Below, in pieces: positions 53,339 through 62,339 of a stretch of 64,000 bases of DNA (positions are counted from its first letter, which is position 1; the number at the start of each line of letters is the position of its first letter). The position numbers and the translations under genes are program-made. The stretch lies in assembly GCF_034424545.1 (NCBI RefSeq), contig NZ_CP139970.1:62001-126000 (forward strand), in the 5' to 3' direction. Origin of the DNA: Trinickia caryophylli (GTDB taxonomy: Bacteria > Pseudomonadota > Gammaproteobacteria > Burkholderiales > Burkholderiaceae). The notes beneath the pieces were generated by a model. It did not search any database, was not told the origin of the DNA, and was given only the letters and a program-made list of their open reading frames with translations.

Positions 53339-54307
53339 TTACTTGCCCTTCGTGACGAGTTCGACGGGCGTCTCGACGACGTCGGACAATTCACCCTGTT
53401 TCTTGTGCTCCTCGAGCGCCTTCAGCGCAACGTCGATTCCGAAAACCGCCTGCTTCGCGGCGAACTGATCGGCCGTGGCGAGTACCCGCCCGCTCTTGAG
53501 CATCGGCTTTACGGCATTGATGTTGTCGTAGCCGACCACGTAGACTTTGCCTTGCTTGCCGGCCGCCCGGACGGCCGACACGGCACCGATCGCCATGTTG
53601 TCGTTGCCGCACAGGAGCGCCTTCAGGTCCGGATACTGGTTGAGCATGGCGGCGGCGATGGCATTGCCCTTGTCGATTTCCCAATCGCCCGATTGGACGG
53701 AAACGACCTTCGCCCCTGCCTTCTCCATGGCGTCCTTGTACCCTGCCGTGCGCTGCTGCGCGTTCGTCGTCGTGGAGACCCCCTCGATGATGCCCACCTG
53801 GTCGCCCGCCTTCAGCCTCCTGGCGAGCGCTTCGCCCACCTTGCGCGCGCCCTTGCGATTGTCCGGACCGACGAACGGTACTTTTACGCCCTTCGACTTC
53901 ACAACCTCGGGATCGAGACGATTGTCGATGTTCACGACGATGATGCCTGCGTCGATGGCCTTCTTGACGACGGGCACGAGCGCCTTCGAGTCTGCCGGTG
54001 CGAGGACGATCGCATCGACCTTCGAATTGATCATCTGCTCGACGATGTTGATCTGCGCGGCGGTGTCCGTTTCGTTCTTGATTCCATTCGTAATCAGATC
54101 GAACTTGTTCGCGTTGTGTTTCTGGTAGTCCTTGGCGCCCTCTTCCATCGTCAGGAAGAATTCGTTGGCGAGCGATTTCATGACGAGCGCCACCTTCGGC
54201 TTTTTGGCACTTTGCGCCACAGCGTCGCCGACTGAAAACGGCGTGGCGGCGACGGCGGCCAAAACGGCCGCCGCGGCGATCAGGCGACGACGAATACGAC
54301 GATTCAT
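53339..54307 (-). CDS. rbsB: Ribose-type sugar-binding protein of an ABC transporter
   Basis: A 322-aa periplasmic binding protein with a signal sequence (RRRLIAAAAVLAAVAATPFS). The mature part has the family's PKVALVMKSLANEFFLTMEEG, QMINSKVDAIVLAPADSKAL and LLCGNDNMAIGAVSAVRAAG stretches. It binds a sugar, probably ribose or another pentose, and would deliver it to an RbsA-RbsC-type transporter, neither of which is intact here. AAGGAG precedes the ATG at 54307. An 11-pair hairpin lies in its leader. Confidence 0.85.
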   Translation of the reverse strand: MNRRIRRRLIAAAAVLAAVAATPFSVGDAVAQSAKKPKVALVMKSLANEFFLTMEEGAKDYQKHNANKFDLITNGIKNETDTAAQINIVEQMINSKVDAIVLAPADSKALVPVVKKAIDAGIIVVNIDNRLDPEVVKSKGVKVPFVGPDNRKGARKVGEALARRLKAGDQVGIIEGVSTTTNAQQRTAGYKDAMEKAGAKVVSVQSGDWEIDKGNAIAAAMLNQYPDLKALLCGNDNMAIGAVSAVRAAGKQGKVYVVGYDNINAVKPMLKSGRVLATADQFAAKQAVFGIDVALKALEEHKKQGELSDVVETPVELVTKGK

Positions 54308-54618
54308 GAGCTTTCTCTCCTTTTTGCTTATCGTTCGGCTCGCAAGCGCCGCGGCTCCCCCGCGGCGCTTCATCCTGGCGCTCCATCCGGGCGGACCGCC
54401 GGCGCCGGACGGCATCGGACGGCTCTTTCACCCGCCCGCGCGTCAGGCGGCGCATGATCTGGACCGCTTATGCTGGACTGTTCCCGCGGCCGGCGCAAGA
54501 GCGCTCTGGCCGCGCCGCTTGCGCGAACCACGCTGCGGGCAGTCGGGCGATTTTGAACGGAGTGGAAAGCATACCGGCCGGCGGAGGTGCCGGCGGCCGG
54601 CCGATCGCTGCAGTGGAC
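54308..54618. other. 311-bp leader region of the sugar-binding gene
   Basis: It holds an exact 11-pair hairpin (54344-54370) and little else that I can read. No LacI-type palindrome like that of the kgu operon is visible. A short convergent gap separates it from the next minus-strand gene. Confidence 0.45.
54344..54370. repeat. Eleven-pair hairpin upstream of rbsB-like gene
   Basis: AAGCGCCGCGG and CCGCGGCGCTT are exact inverted copies with a five-base loop. It ends 37 bp before the start codon. A T tract is absent, so it may stabilise the mRNA 5' end or act as an attenuator. Confidence 0.65.
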
Positions 54619-54900
54619 CTACAAATGGCCGACCGAGGAGCCGTCGACCTTGCCGTCGATAATGTCACGGGCGTATTGAAGGCCGACTTTGTGCGCCGCA
54701 ATCTGATCGTCGAGCGGCTCGTGCTCGGGCACGCCGAACATTTCCGATTTACCGCGCTCGCCGCTTGCCAGGCGCGAGATCATCACCACGATGTCGAAGC
54801 GGCGCGGGCCCATAGGCGACTCATTGGGCTCCTTTGCCCGCCGCAGCGCCTGAACCCCGATCGAATAGCCTTTGTATTGCTCTGTGAATGGTTCCGGCAT
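54619..54900 (-). CDS. Hypothetical 93-aa protein
   Basis: A 93-aa protein beginning MPEPFTEQYKGYSIGVQALR. It continues with RRFDIVVMISRLASGERGKS and ends in HKVGLQYARDIIDGKVDG. Similar proteins occur widely in Burkholderiaceae, but I am unsure of a family number. GGAGGT precedes the ATG at 54900, nine bases away. Function unknown; it is soluble, with no signal or membrane segment. Confidence 0.65.
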   Translation of the reverse strand: MPEPFTEQYKGYSIGVQALRRAKEPNESPMGPRRFDIVVMISRLASGERGKSEMFGVPEHEPLDDQIAAHKVGLQYARDIIDGKVDGSSVGHL

Positions 54901-55336
54901 GATTCCAACCTCCGCGCAAAGTGCACGAATGCACGAATCGGCATAGCTCGAGACGGGCAAGACCGGCGCAGACGGATCGCGCAACGGCTACGGCCCGCGC
55001 GGACTCCTTCGGCGCCCCCCGGGGCCAGCGCCGTCCCCGCGACCAACGACGACCGGCGGCGCCGCCTGGCAGTGGCTGATGCAAGAGCCGTTCCCCGCCC
55101 GCAGGCCGGTGGCCGCGTTCCCACCGACTCGTCGGAGCCGCGCCACGCGCGGGGCTCGGCGGGAAATGCCGGACATGTTGAAGAAATTACCTGATCGGAC
55201 GCATTCGGCGCCTGCGGGCCGCGACGATTCGTCGCATTTCTTCTATGATGGCTGCCAAGACGGCCCGACTCCTATTCCGACCAGACGCCATGGGCCGCCC
55301 CTCGTCGTTGTTGCGCAACGCATAACGGAGGCATGA
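54901..55336. other. 436-bp intergenic region
   Basis: No gene is credible. A perfect 15-bp palindrome GCGACGATTCGTCGC lies at 55221-55235, about 100 bp before a membrane-protein gene; its core resembles the inverted repeat near 17010-17049. TGCACGAA occurs twice in tandem near 54922-54937. Confidence 0.5.
55221..55235. promoter_or_regulatory. Perfect palindrome GCGACGATTCGTCGC
   Basis: Seven-base inverted arms around one base. Its CGA-CGATTCG core is shared with the Lrp-side inverted repeat at 17010-17049. It could be an operator for the membrane-protein gene 100 bp downstream, but the regulator is unknown. Confidence 0.4.
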
Positions 55337-55783
55337 ATGGCATGGAGACAGAACCGGTGGGTGCGGCGCTGGATCGCGACGATCCTCGTCTGGGCCGTGC
55401 CGGTAATCATCGTCGCGGTCCACGAGATCCGCGTCGAGATGGCCTACAACGTGGAAGACCGCGATCGCGCACTTACGACCTGGGTGTTTACGGACAGTCA
55501 GCGCGCGGCCGGCGCGCCGGCGCGCTGCAGGGGCACGCCCGAGGAGGCCCGTACGGCCGGCTGCCCCGCCGACGTCCTCTCGGCCAATGCGCCGCGGCAT
55601 CGCGCCGCGATCGAGGAGTTCAGGGTGAGAAGGAACACCCTTATCGGCTATCTTTGGCATGCGTTCGTCGGTTATTGGGTCGTCCCCGCAGCATTCATTT
55701 TCGCCGTGGGGCTGCTCGTGGCCGGCGTTCGGCGAGCACTGCGCCGCCCTCCGAGCCCTCCGAAGCGTCCCTTGCCGCACTGA
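55337..55783 (+). CDS. Two-helix membrane protein of unknown function
   Basis: A 148-aa protein with an N-terminal membrane helix (WIATILVWAVPVIIVAVHEI), a periplasmic stretch of about 70 residues with two Cys (ARCRGTPEEARTAGCPADVL) that could form a disulfide, and a C-terminal helix (YWVVPAAFIFAVGLLVAG). The tail is Arg/Pro-rich. No family recognised. It stands alone. Confidence 0.6.
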   Translation: MAWRQNRWVRRWIATILVWAVPVIIVAVHEIRVEMAYNVEDRDRALTTWVFTDSQRAAGAPARCRGTPEEARTAGCPADVLSANAPRHRAAIEEFRVRRNTLIGYLWHAFVGYWVVPAAFIFAVGLLVAGVRRALRRPPSPPKRPLPH

Positions 55784-55910
55784 GCAAGCCGAAATCGGGA
55801 CAGGTCCAGGCATGCACCGTGCTTGAAGGGGCACTGCGTTGTGTGTGATCTACGCTTCGTCCAAACCTGCCGTCGAAGGGTTTGACCGACGGATCAAAAC
55901 GGAGAGAGCC

Positions 55911-56510
55911 ATGCAAAAAGGAAGTTTCATGCTGAAGGCGGCCACGGCACTCGTGGCCGGCAGTCTCGCATTGGCGGGCTGTACGACGACCACGAACAAT
56001 GGCAGCCCGACCGCGCAAAGCCAGGGCAGCTCGTCGAGCAAGCGTCAGGAAGTCAACGCCGGAGTCGATGCCGCGCTCTCGCGCATGTACTCGCAGGTGC
56101 CTGGTTCGCGGGAGCTGGTCTCGCGGGCGCGTGGGATCCTCGTCTTTCCGAAGGTGCTGCAGGCCGGCTTCGTGGTGGGTGGGGAATACGGCGAAGGCGC
56201 GCTGCGCACCGGCGGCACGACGCAGGGCTATTACAACCTGATCTCGGGGTCGTTCGGGCTGCAGGCGGGTGCGCAGTCGAAGGCCGTCATCTTCCTTTTC
56301 ATGACCGACGACGCGCTCAATGCGTTCCGCTCGCGCCAGGGCTGGTCGGTGGGCGGCGACGCGTCGGTCGCCCTGCTGAAGATGGGGGCGAACGGCGCGA
56401 TCGATACGACCACGGCGACGAAACCGGTTGAAGTCATCGTGATGACGAACGCCGGTCTCATGGGCGACCTGTCGCTCCAGGGTATGAAGATTTCCCGCAT
56501 CAACCTCTGA
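55911..56510 (+). CDS. YSC84-type lipoprotein
   Basis: A 199-aa lipoprotein: the signal has a lipobox LALAGC, with Cys as the modified residue. The rest matches the YSC84/SYLF fold (ASRMYSQVPGSRELVSRARG, ILVFPKVLQAGFVVGGEYGEG, split for length; then GAQSKAVIFLFMTDDALNAF and the VGGDASVALL stretch). Bacterial members are stress-linked outer-membrane or periplasmic lipoproteins that may bind lipids. GGAGAG precedes the ATG at 55911. A second ATG six codons later is possible. Confidence 0.85.
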   Translation: MQKGSFMLKAATALVAGSLALAGCTTTTNNGSPTAQSQGSSSSKRQEVNAGVDAALSRMYSQVPGSRELVSRARGILVFPKVLQAGFVVGGEYGEGALRTGGTTQGYYNLISGSFGLQAGAQSKAVIFLFMTDDALNAFRSRQGWSVGGDASVALLKMGANGAIDTTTATKPVEVIVMTNAGLMGDLSLQGMKISRINL

Positions 56511-56583
56511 GCCGCCTGCGGCGCGTGCGAGCCTGCTCGGCGCGCGCCGCGTCCGCTATCTTCCCATCTTGCGCCTGAGCGTC

Positions 56584-56610
56584 GATGCTCGCCGTCGAGC
56601 GGCGAGCATC
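56584..56610. terminator. Hairpin between convergent genes
   Basis: GATGCTCGCCG and CGGCGAGCATC form an exact 11-pair stem with a five-base loop. It lies between the YSC84 gene and the convergent glycosyltransferase gene and can serve both. No T tract follows. Confidence 0.65.
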
Positions 56611-56614
56611 GGTA

Positions 56615-57682
56615 TCAGTTCGATGTGGAATCGATGACCTTGAACCGCGAGCGCTTTTGCGCCCGGATGACGGCCTCGTAAGCCGCGACGTACTGCCTTG
56701 CCATATGGTGCGAGGTGAAGCGTTCGTCGAAGCGCTGCCGCACGCGTGCGCGCGGGACGGTATACAGCCGGTTCACCGCCGCCACCGCGCTGATTTCGTC
56801 TTCGACGATAAACCCGGTCACGCCCTCCTCCACGACTTCGGGCACCGAGCCGCGATTGAATGCGATCACCGGCGTGCCGCAGGCCATCGCCTCGATCATG
56901 ACGAGGCCGAACGGCTCCGGCCAGTCGACCGGAAAAAGCAGAGCGTGGGCACCGGACAGAAACTCGGCTTTCCGGTCATCCGCAATTTCGCCGATGTATT
57001 CGACGTGCGGCAGATCGAAGAGCGGCTTGATCTCGCGTTCGAAATATTCCCGGTCGGCCGCGTCGATCTTCGCCGCAATGCGAATCGGCAGACCGCAGTG
57101 CGCAGCAATCCGAATCGCGGTATCGACACGCTTTTCCGGTGAGATACGTCCCAAAAACGCCAGATAGCGCTGCTCGACCGGCTGCGGCGTGTAAAGCTGC
57201 CCGGGCAGGCCGTGATAGACCGTCGTCAGCCATTTCGCCTGCGGCAGCGGGTGACGCTGGGCGTTCGAGATGGAAATGACCGGCGCCGTATTGAACGTAT
57301 CGAATACCGGCTGCTGCTCGGGAAGGTCCAGACGCCCGTGCAGCGTGGTAACGAACGGCGTGTCCTGCCGCTTGAACAGCGAGAACGAGTAATAGTCCAT
57401 ATGAAAATGGAGTACATCGAACTCGTCGGCGCGCCGGCGCACGAGTTCCATCAGCAGCATGTGCGGTGCGATGCGGTCGCGAATCGCAGGGTCCAGCCGC
57501 AGCGCGCGCGGCCAGACAGCCTCGAGGCGCGCACTCGTTTTGGAGTCGCCGCTCGCGAACAGCGTCACATCGTGACCGAGCTCGACGAGCGCTTCCGTGA
57601 TGTATGACACGACACGCTCGGTGCCGCCGTAGAGCTTTGGCGGCACGGATTCGGTCAGCGGTGCGATCTGCGCAATCTTCAT
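56615..57682 (-). CDS. GT4-family glycosyltransferase, paralogue of the 20-kb gene
   Basis: A 355-aa GT-B glycosyltransferase. It opens MKIAQIAPLTESVPPKLYGG, carries FLGRISPEKRVDTAIRIA and the EPFGLVMIEAMACGTPVIAF nucleotide-sugar stretch. It shares segment after segment with the gene at 20140-21219 (for example the HFH, SISxxQRHP and TVYHGL blocks), so they are paralogues. AAGGAG precedes the ATG at 57682. The acceptor is unknown. No polysaccharide genes adjoin. Confidence 0.87.
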   Translation of the reverse strand: MKIAQIAPLTESVPPKLYGGTERVVSYITEALVELGHDVTLFASGDSKTSARLEAVWPRALRLDPAIRDRIAPHMLLMELVRRRADEFDVLHFHMDYYSFSLFKRQDTPFVTTLHGRLDLPEQQPVFDTFNTAPVISISNAQRHPLPQAKWLTTVYHGLPGQLYTPQPVEQRYLAFLGRISPEKRVDTAIRIAAHCGLPIRIAAKIDAADREYFEREIKPLFDLPHVEYIGEIADDRKAEFLSGAHALLFPVDWPEPFGLVMIEAMACGTPVIAFNRGSVPEVVEEGVTGFIVEDEISAVAAVNRLYTVPRARVRQRFDERFTSHHMARQYVAAYEAVIRAQKRSRFKVIDSTSN

Positions 57683-57936
57683 TCGATGGACTCCTTGCAA
57701 ACGGAGCGACGCCAGCCGCTCCGGCGCGCGCCCGACAGCCGCACGGCATGCGCGAGCCCGCCGACGCGCGGCGCAAGCTCGATTATCGGGCAGGGATGCC
57801 CCGACGCCGCGCCCATTTTCATTTGTTCCACGCTGTTACAGTCGCGAAACAGAGCGCGGGGCACCTGCGGCCAAGCGTCGCGCAGGCTTGCCGCGCTCGA
57901 ACCCCGGCCGCACGAGCCCCCGGGGCGTACGAATCG

Positions 57937-58293
57937 TCAGTCGTGGCCCTTGCACGGGAAGGCCTTGCCGAGCCCGAGCGAGACCATCGTGCTCGCGTTG
58001 TAGTCGGCAAGCTTTGGATTGTCTGCAATGTATCTGCGCACCGCATCGACGAGCTGCTGTTGCTTGACGTCGGCCGGCAGGCAAAAATACTGGCCCACTC
58101 GCGGGCCCGTCGTACCGCCGATCGCATCGATCGTGTTGTACACGCCGTCTGCCGCTCCGCGGACGTAGCCGGCGCAGGCGTTACGCGATGCGATGTCCGT
58201 GCGTGCGCACAGTTTGTTGAGATCGGCCCCCGAAAACGCGAATGCCGCAACAGGCGCGGCGAGCGTACCGAGGCATATCAAAGCCCGCAACAT
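57937..58293 (-). CDS. Rap1a/Tai-family immunity-like protein
   Basis: A 118-aa secreted protein: signal peptide MLRALICLGTLAAPVAAFAF, then the pattern LCARTDIASRNACAGYVRGA, YFCLPADVKQQQLVDAVRRY and a C-terminal GKAFPCKGHD. The conserved Cys pairs and the C-x-GYxxGxxDG, C-P and FPC marks fit the Rap1a/Tai family of periplasmic proteins that neutralise type VI amidase effectors. No amidase effector gene is nearby. The start at 58293 follows AAGGA. Confidence 0.75.
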   Translation of the reverse strand: MLRALICLGTLAAPVAAFAFSGADLNKLCARTDIASRNACAGYVRGAADGVYNTIDAIGGTTGPRVGQYFCLPADVKQQQLVDAVRRYIADNPKLADYNASTMVSLGLGKAFPCKGHD

Positions 58294-58402
58294 GGTTTTC
58301 CTTTTCTCCGAGCGGTAAATCCGCGGCCTGTCGGGCCGGCGGGACGGCATTGTCTTCCCCGCCCTCACCGGCCCGGCACGCCGCTAAGTGCGCCAAAAGC
58401 GC

Positions 58403-59161
58403 TCATTTTGCACTGTTTTGCCCCGTTGCAGCAGAGGCGCCCGAAGCGCCGGCGGCCGCCGCGTCCCGTGCGAACATGTCCTCCAGCCCCTGCGTGGCGT
58501 CCTTGGCGTGATAGCGCTTCGCGAAATCAAGCGCCGTGAGGCCCAGTTGGTTCTTCACGCGCGGGTCGGCGCCGGCATCGAGCAGTACCTTCATCGTCGT
58601 GATGTGATTGCCGCGTGCGGCCATCATGAGCGGCGTCGTGCCGTTCGGCGAGGCCGTATCGAGATAGGCGTCGTGGTCGATCAGCAGTTGTACGATGTCA
58701 TCGTGTCCATTGGCGGCGGCATAATGCAGCGGCGCCCAGCCTTTCTTGTTGACTTCGGCGCCTTTGTCGATGAGCAGCTTGACGAGATCGGTGTCGCCGT
58801 TCAGCGCGGCGAGCATCAGGGCCGTCTCGTCGGCCTTGTCGACTTTTTCCAGGTCGACGTTGGCCGCGCCCGCCAGCAGCTTGGCCACGTTATCCGATTT
58901 CTCGCGAGCGGCCAGTACGAGCAGCGGCATGCCGTGCTTGTCCGTGGTGTTCGGATCGAGGCCCTCCTTGATCCATTTCGCCACAGATTTCTGGTCGTCG
59001 AACTTGACCGCCTTCGCGATCGTGTCCACGTCCGCCGCGTGCGCGAGCGAGCCGCCCAGCGCCGCCAGCGAAGCCGCGCAGACGACGAGCGCACGCGTCA
59101 GTGCGGCCCGCGTCGACCGGGCGTATCGGGAATGTGCGTGCGTTTCGATGGTCTTGAGCAT
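58403..59161 (-). CDS. Secreted ankyrin-repeat protein
   Basis: A 252-aa protein with a signal-like N-terminus (VCAASLAALGGSLAHA) followed by about six ankyrin repeats. Repeats are visible as HGMPLLVLAAREKSDNVAKL, DETALMLAALNGDTDLVKLL, GWAPLHYAAANGHDDIVQLL and TTPLMMAARGNHITTMKVLL. The C-terminus is Ala-rich. Bacterial periplasmic ankyrin proteins often partner catalases or act as immunity or scaffold proteins; the partner is unknown here. It lies between the Rap1a/Tai gene and tatD on the same strand. Confidence 0.88.
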   Translation of the reverse strand: MLKTIETHAHSRYARSTRAALTRALVVCAASLAALGGSLAHAADVDTIAKAVKFDDQKSVAKWIKEGLDPNTTDKHGMPLLVLAAREKSDNVAKLLAGAANVDLEKVDKADETALMLAALNGDTDLVKLLIDKGAEVNKKGWAPLHYAAANGHDDIVQLLIDHDAYLDTASPNGTTPLMMAARGNHITTMKVLLDAGADPRVKNQLGLTALDFAKRYHAKDATQGLEDMFARDAAAAGASGASAATGQNSAK

Positions 59162-59226
59162 CGTTGTTTTTCCTTTGTATGTTCGGCGCGCCGGCACCAG
59201 GCGCCGGGCGCTATCGTTGAAGCGGT

Positions 59227-60018
59227 TCAGCCCGCGTGCGGCGCGGCCGCCGCGAAAAGCCGGAAAAAGTTCCGGGTGGTGGCGGCGGCAAGCTCCGCTT
59301 CCGGCATCTCGCGCTCGCGCGCGATGAAACGTCCGACATGGCTCACGTACGCAGGTTCATTTGGTTTGCCTCGAAACGGGACCGGCGCGAGATAAGGCGA
59401 ATCGGTCTCGATAAGCAGCCGATCGAGCGGCACCCGGCGTGCCACGTCCTGCACGTCGACTGCATTCTTGAACGTGACGATCCCGGAAAGCGAAATATGG
59501 AAGTTCTGCGCGAGCGCCCGCTGGGCCACGGGCCATGGCTCCGTGAAGCAGTGCATGACGCCGCCGGGCTCGTGTGCGCGCTCCTCCTGCATGAGGCGCA
59601 GCGTGTCGTCCGCCGACGCGCGGGTATGGACGATCAGCGGTTTGCCGGCCTGGCGTGCAGCGCGGATATGGGTGCGAAAGCGCTCGCGCTGCCACTCCAT
59701 GTCGGCGATCGAGCGGCCTTCGAGGCGATAGTAATCGAGGCCCGTCTCGCCGATGGCGACGACTTTCGGGTGTTGCGCGAGTTCCACGAGCTCGGCTACG
59801 GTGGGCTCGCGCGCATCTTCGTGATCGGGGTGCACACCCACCGATGCGTAGATGTTCTCGTGTTCCGACGCGATCGCGAGCACCGACGGCAGCGTTTCGA
59901 GGTCGACGCTCACGCACAGCGCGTGCGTCACTTCGTTCGCGCGCATGTTCTCGAGCACTTGCGGCAGGCGCTGTGCGAGATCGTCGAAATTGATATGACA
60001 ATGCGAATCGACAAACAT
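59227..60018 (-). CDS. TatD-family metal-dependent hydrolase
   Basis: A 263-aa amidohydrolase of the TatD/YcfH type. Metal ligands are in DSHCHINF (His-6 and His-8), GETGLDYY and the later IVHTRASADDTLR, CFTE and ETDSPYLAP stretches. The family includes 3'-5' exonucleases. In E. coli the equivalent ycfH follows holB; here a GNAT gene lies between. AGGAAC precedes the ATG at 60018. Confidence 0.92.
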   Translation of the reverse strand: MFVDSHCHINFDDLAQRLPQVLENMRANEVTHALCVSVDLETLPSVLAIASEHENIYASVGVHPDHEDAREPTVAELVELAQHPKVVAIGETGLDYYRLEGRSIADMEWQRERFRTHIRAARQAGKPLIVHTRASADDTLRLMQEERAHEPGGVMHCFTEPWPVAQRALAQNFHISLSGIVTFKNAVDVQDVARRVPLDRLLIETDSPYLAPVPFRGKPNEPAYVSHVGRFIAREREMPEAELAAATTRNFFRLFAAAAPHAG

Positions 60019-60041
60019 CAGGGTTCCTGTGCGGCGAATGG

Positions 60042-60566
60042 CTAAGGATGCGGCGCACCAACGCGCTTGCCGAGGATGACGAGATCGCGCTCCACGCCGT
60101 CGAGCACGGCCACGCGCGGCAGACATCCCCAGTCTTCGAAGCCGGCGCGCCGAAAAAGCGCAAGGCTGGGCGTGTTATGGCCGAAGATGAAGCCGAGCGC
60201 CGTATCGATGCCGAGCCCGGGGGCCGCCTCGAGCGCCGCGGCGAGAAGACGCGTACCGAGGCCGCGTCCGCGCGCGCGCTCGTCGAGATAAATGCTGATT
60301 TCGGCCGTGCGCGCATACGCCGGGCGCCCGTAAAAGTCCGAGAAGCTGAGCCAGGCGATCACGCCCGAGTCGCCTCGTCCGGCTGTGTCTTCCGCGACCC
60401 ATAGCGGGCGCCGCGACGGGCCGTGTGCGTCGAACCAGGCAAACCGGCTCTCGACACTGACTGGCTCGAGATCGGCCGTGACCTGCCGTGAGGCGATCGT
60501 CGAATTGTAGATGGCGACGATGGCGGGCAAATCGTCGCGCGTGGCGTCCCGATAGCGAACTGTCAT
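60042..60566 (-). CDS. GNAT-family N-acetyltransferase
   Basis: A 174-aa acetyltransferase of the phosphinothricin-acetyltransferase-like group. The acetyl-CoA site is [20 protein letters not shown], with the Q/RxxGxG/A pattern RARGRG-LG. The opening [20 protein letters not shown] is characteristic. It could acylate an antibiotic, methionine sulfone or a plant-derived amine. Inserted between holB and tatD, which are neighbours in related operons; spacing is close on both sides (24 and 32 bp). Confidence 0.88.
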   Translation of the reverse strand: MTVRYRDATRDDLPAIVAIYNSTIASRQVTADLEPVSVESRFAWFDAHGPSRRPLWVAEDTAGRGDSGVIAWLSFSDFYGRPAYARTAEISIYLDERARGRGLGTRLLAAALEAAPGLGIDTALGFIFGHNTPSLALFRRAGFEDWGCLPRVAVLDGVERDLVILGKRVGAPHP

Positions 60567-60598
60567 CAGATCTGGTTCCTTTTTTCTATGGCTGCGGG

Positions 60599-61636
60599 TC
60601 AGGCAAATAGCTCGCGGTAGCCCAGAAAAAGCGCCTCGAAGACAAGGCGCGCATTGAGCGGATGGTTTTCGACCGCACGTTCGCGCGTGACCGTGCGCAA
60701 ATAGCGGGTGAACGCGTTCGGATCGACCTTCGCGGCGCACCGCGCGAGTTCGCGGGCGCTCGCGGGAAAATACCGGGGCCGCTGTGCCGTGCGCTCGGCG
60801 AGCAGGTCGTACACCCAACGCTGCAGCCAGCCGAGCACGACGGGCACCGGCAGCTTTTGCAGCGCCTCGCCGCACGCGAACGCATCGCAGGCCGCGCCCG
60901 CGGCAAGCTGCTTGAGCGTGAAATCGCGCAGCGCCCGGTTCTCGTCAGCCGCCAGCGCGAGCGCGCCGAGCGGCGCTCCGCCCGCCTCCGCCAGCAATGC
61001 GGCGGGATCGGTCACGCCCTCGCCGGCCAGCCATGCGCGCGCGGTTTCGGGCGCCGGGGTGGGCATCGGCCATTGCCTGCAACGGCTCACGATCGTCGGC
61101 AGCAGCCGATCCATGCGCGCCGAGACGAGCAGAAACGCCACGCCAGCCGGCGGCTCCTCGAGCGTTTTCAGGATTGCGTTGGCGGCAGCGGCGTTCAGTG
61201 CTTCCGCCGGATAGATCAGCACGACGCGAGCGCCGCCCCGGTGCGCACCCACTCCACAAAAATCGAGCAGCCCGCGCACCTGCTCGATCTTGATTTCCTT
61301 GCTCGGCGTACGGCTCTTCTTTCCGCCGTCGTCCGCCTCAGCCTTGTCGTCGCCGTCCGCGGCGCCGCCGCCCGACCCGAGTTCGCCCGCCAGTGCTTCG
61401 GGCACGACGGCGCGATAGTCGGGGTGGTTGCCTTGCGCGAACCACGTGCACGCCGCGCACGTGCCGCACGGCTCGCCGTTCGGCAATGCCGATTCGCACA
61501 GGAGCCCCTGCGCAAGATGCTGGGCGAAGCGCAGCTTGCCGATACCGGCCTGACCGTGAAGCAAGAGTGCGTGCGGCCACTGGGCGCGCAGCCGTTGCAG
61601 CCTGTCCCAATCGTCGCGCTGCCAGGGATAGATCAT
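60599..61636 (-). CDS. holB: DNA polymerase III delta-prime subunit
   Basis: A 345-aa clamp-loader subunit. The degenerate P-loop is [14 protein letters not shown]. The zinc-binding module has four Cys in [20 protein letters not shown]. The [20 protein letters not shown] and [17 protein letters not shown] stretches are the delta-prime core, with the sensor-type SRCRQWPMP following. A Gly/Asp/Lys-rich insertion near 95-125 lengthens the N-terminal part. It supports loading of the beta clamp. It lies in the tmk-holB order found widely. Confidence 0.92.
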   Translation of the reverse strand: MIYPWQRDDWDRLQRLRAQWPHALLLHGQAGIGKLRFAQHLAQGLLCESALPNGEPCGTCAACTWFAQGNHPDYRAVVPEALAGELGSGGGAADGDDKAEADDGGKKSRTPSKEIKIEQVRGLLDFCGVGAHRGGARVVLIYPAEALNAAAANAILKTLEEPPAGVAFLLVSARMDRLLPTIVSRCRQWPMPTPAPETARAWLAGEGVTDPAALLAEAGGAPLGALALAADENRALRDFTLKQLAAGAACDAFACGEALQKLPVPVVLGWLQRWVYDLLAERTAQRPRYFPASARELARCAAKVDPNAFTRYLRTVTRERAVENHPLNARLVFEALFLGYRELFA

Positions 61637-61717
61637 CGGATGAGTCCTGAGCGAATTCAGTTACGGTCCCGAAACGGTCGAGTGTGGTCAGGGTGGTCCA
61701 TACGGTCGCGCCCGCGC

Positions 61718-62338
61718 TTACAGTGCGGCCAGCACCTCACCCAGCGCGGCGCGGATCTGCTCGATGCTTCGCGCCGCATCCACGACCATGAAACGATGGG
61801 GGGCCTCCTCGGCGCGGCGCAGATATTCTGCCCGTGTGCGGGCAAAGAAGGCATCGGTCTCGCGCTCGAATTTGTCGGGCTGGCGTACGGCACCCCTGCG
61901 GGCGCTGGCGGTGAGCGGTGCAACGTCGAACAGCACCGTCAGATCGGGCTGGAAGCCGCCCTGGACCCATCGCTCGAGCGTCTCCAGCTTGTCCCTCGGC
62001 AGGCCGCGGCCGCCGCCCTGGTACGCGAAAGTGGCATCGGTGAAGCGGTCGCTGAGCACCCAGTCGCCGCGCGCGAGCGCCGGCTCGATGACGCGGGCCA
62101 GATGTTCGCGACGCGCCGCGAACATCAGCAAGGCTTCGGTTTCGAGATCCATGCGCTCGTGCAGCAACAACTCGCGCAGCGTCTCGCCGAGCGGGGTGCC
62201 GCCCGGCTCGCGCGTGGTGATCACACCGCGGCCGCCCTCGCCGACCTTCTCCTCGAGGCGCTCGCGAAACCACGCCAGATGCGTCGTCTTGCCCGCACCA
62301 TCTATGCCCTCGAAGGTAATGAACTTGCCTCGCGCCAT
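61718..62338 (-). CDS. tmk: Thymidylate kinase
   Basis: A 206-aa dTMP kinase. The P-loop is [15 protein letters not shown] (residues 9-23), the DRX motif is in [18 protein letters not shown], and [20 protein letters not shown] is the characteristic N-terminal region. It makes dTDP for DNA synthesis. It starts one base after the mltG stop and is followed 80 bp later by holB. Confidence 0.95.
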   Translation of the reverse strand: MARGKFITFEGIDGAGKTTHLAWFRERLEEKVGEGGRGVITTREPGGTPLGETLRELLLHERMDLETEALLMFAARREHLARVIEPALARGDWVLSDRFTDATFAYQGGGRGLPRDKLETLERWVQGGFQPDLTVLFDVAPLTASARRGAVRQPDKFERETDAFFARTRAEYLRRAEEAPHRFMVVDAARSIEQIRAALGEVLAAL

Positions 62339-62339
62339 C

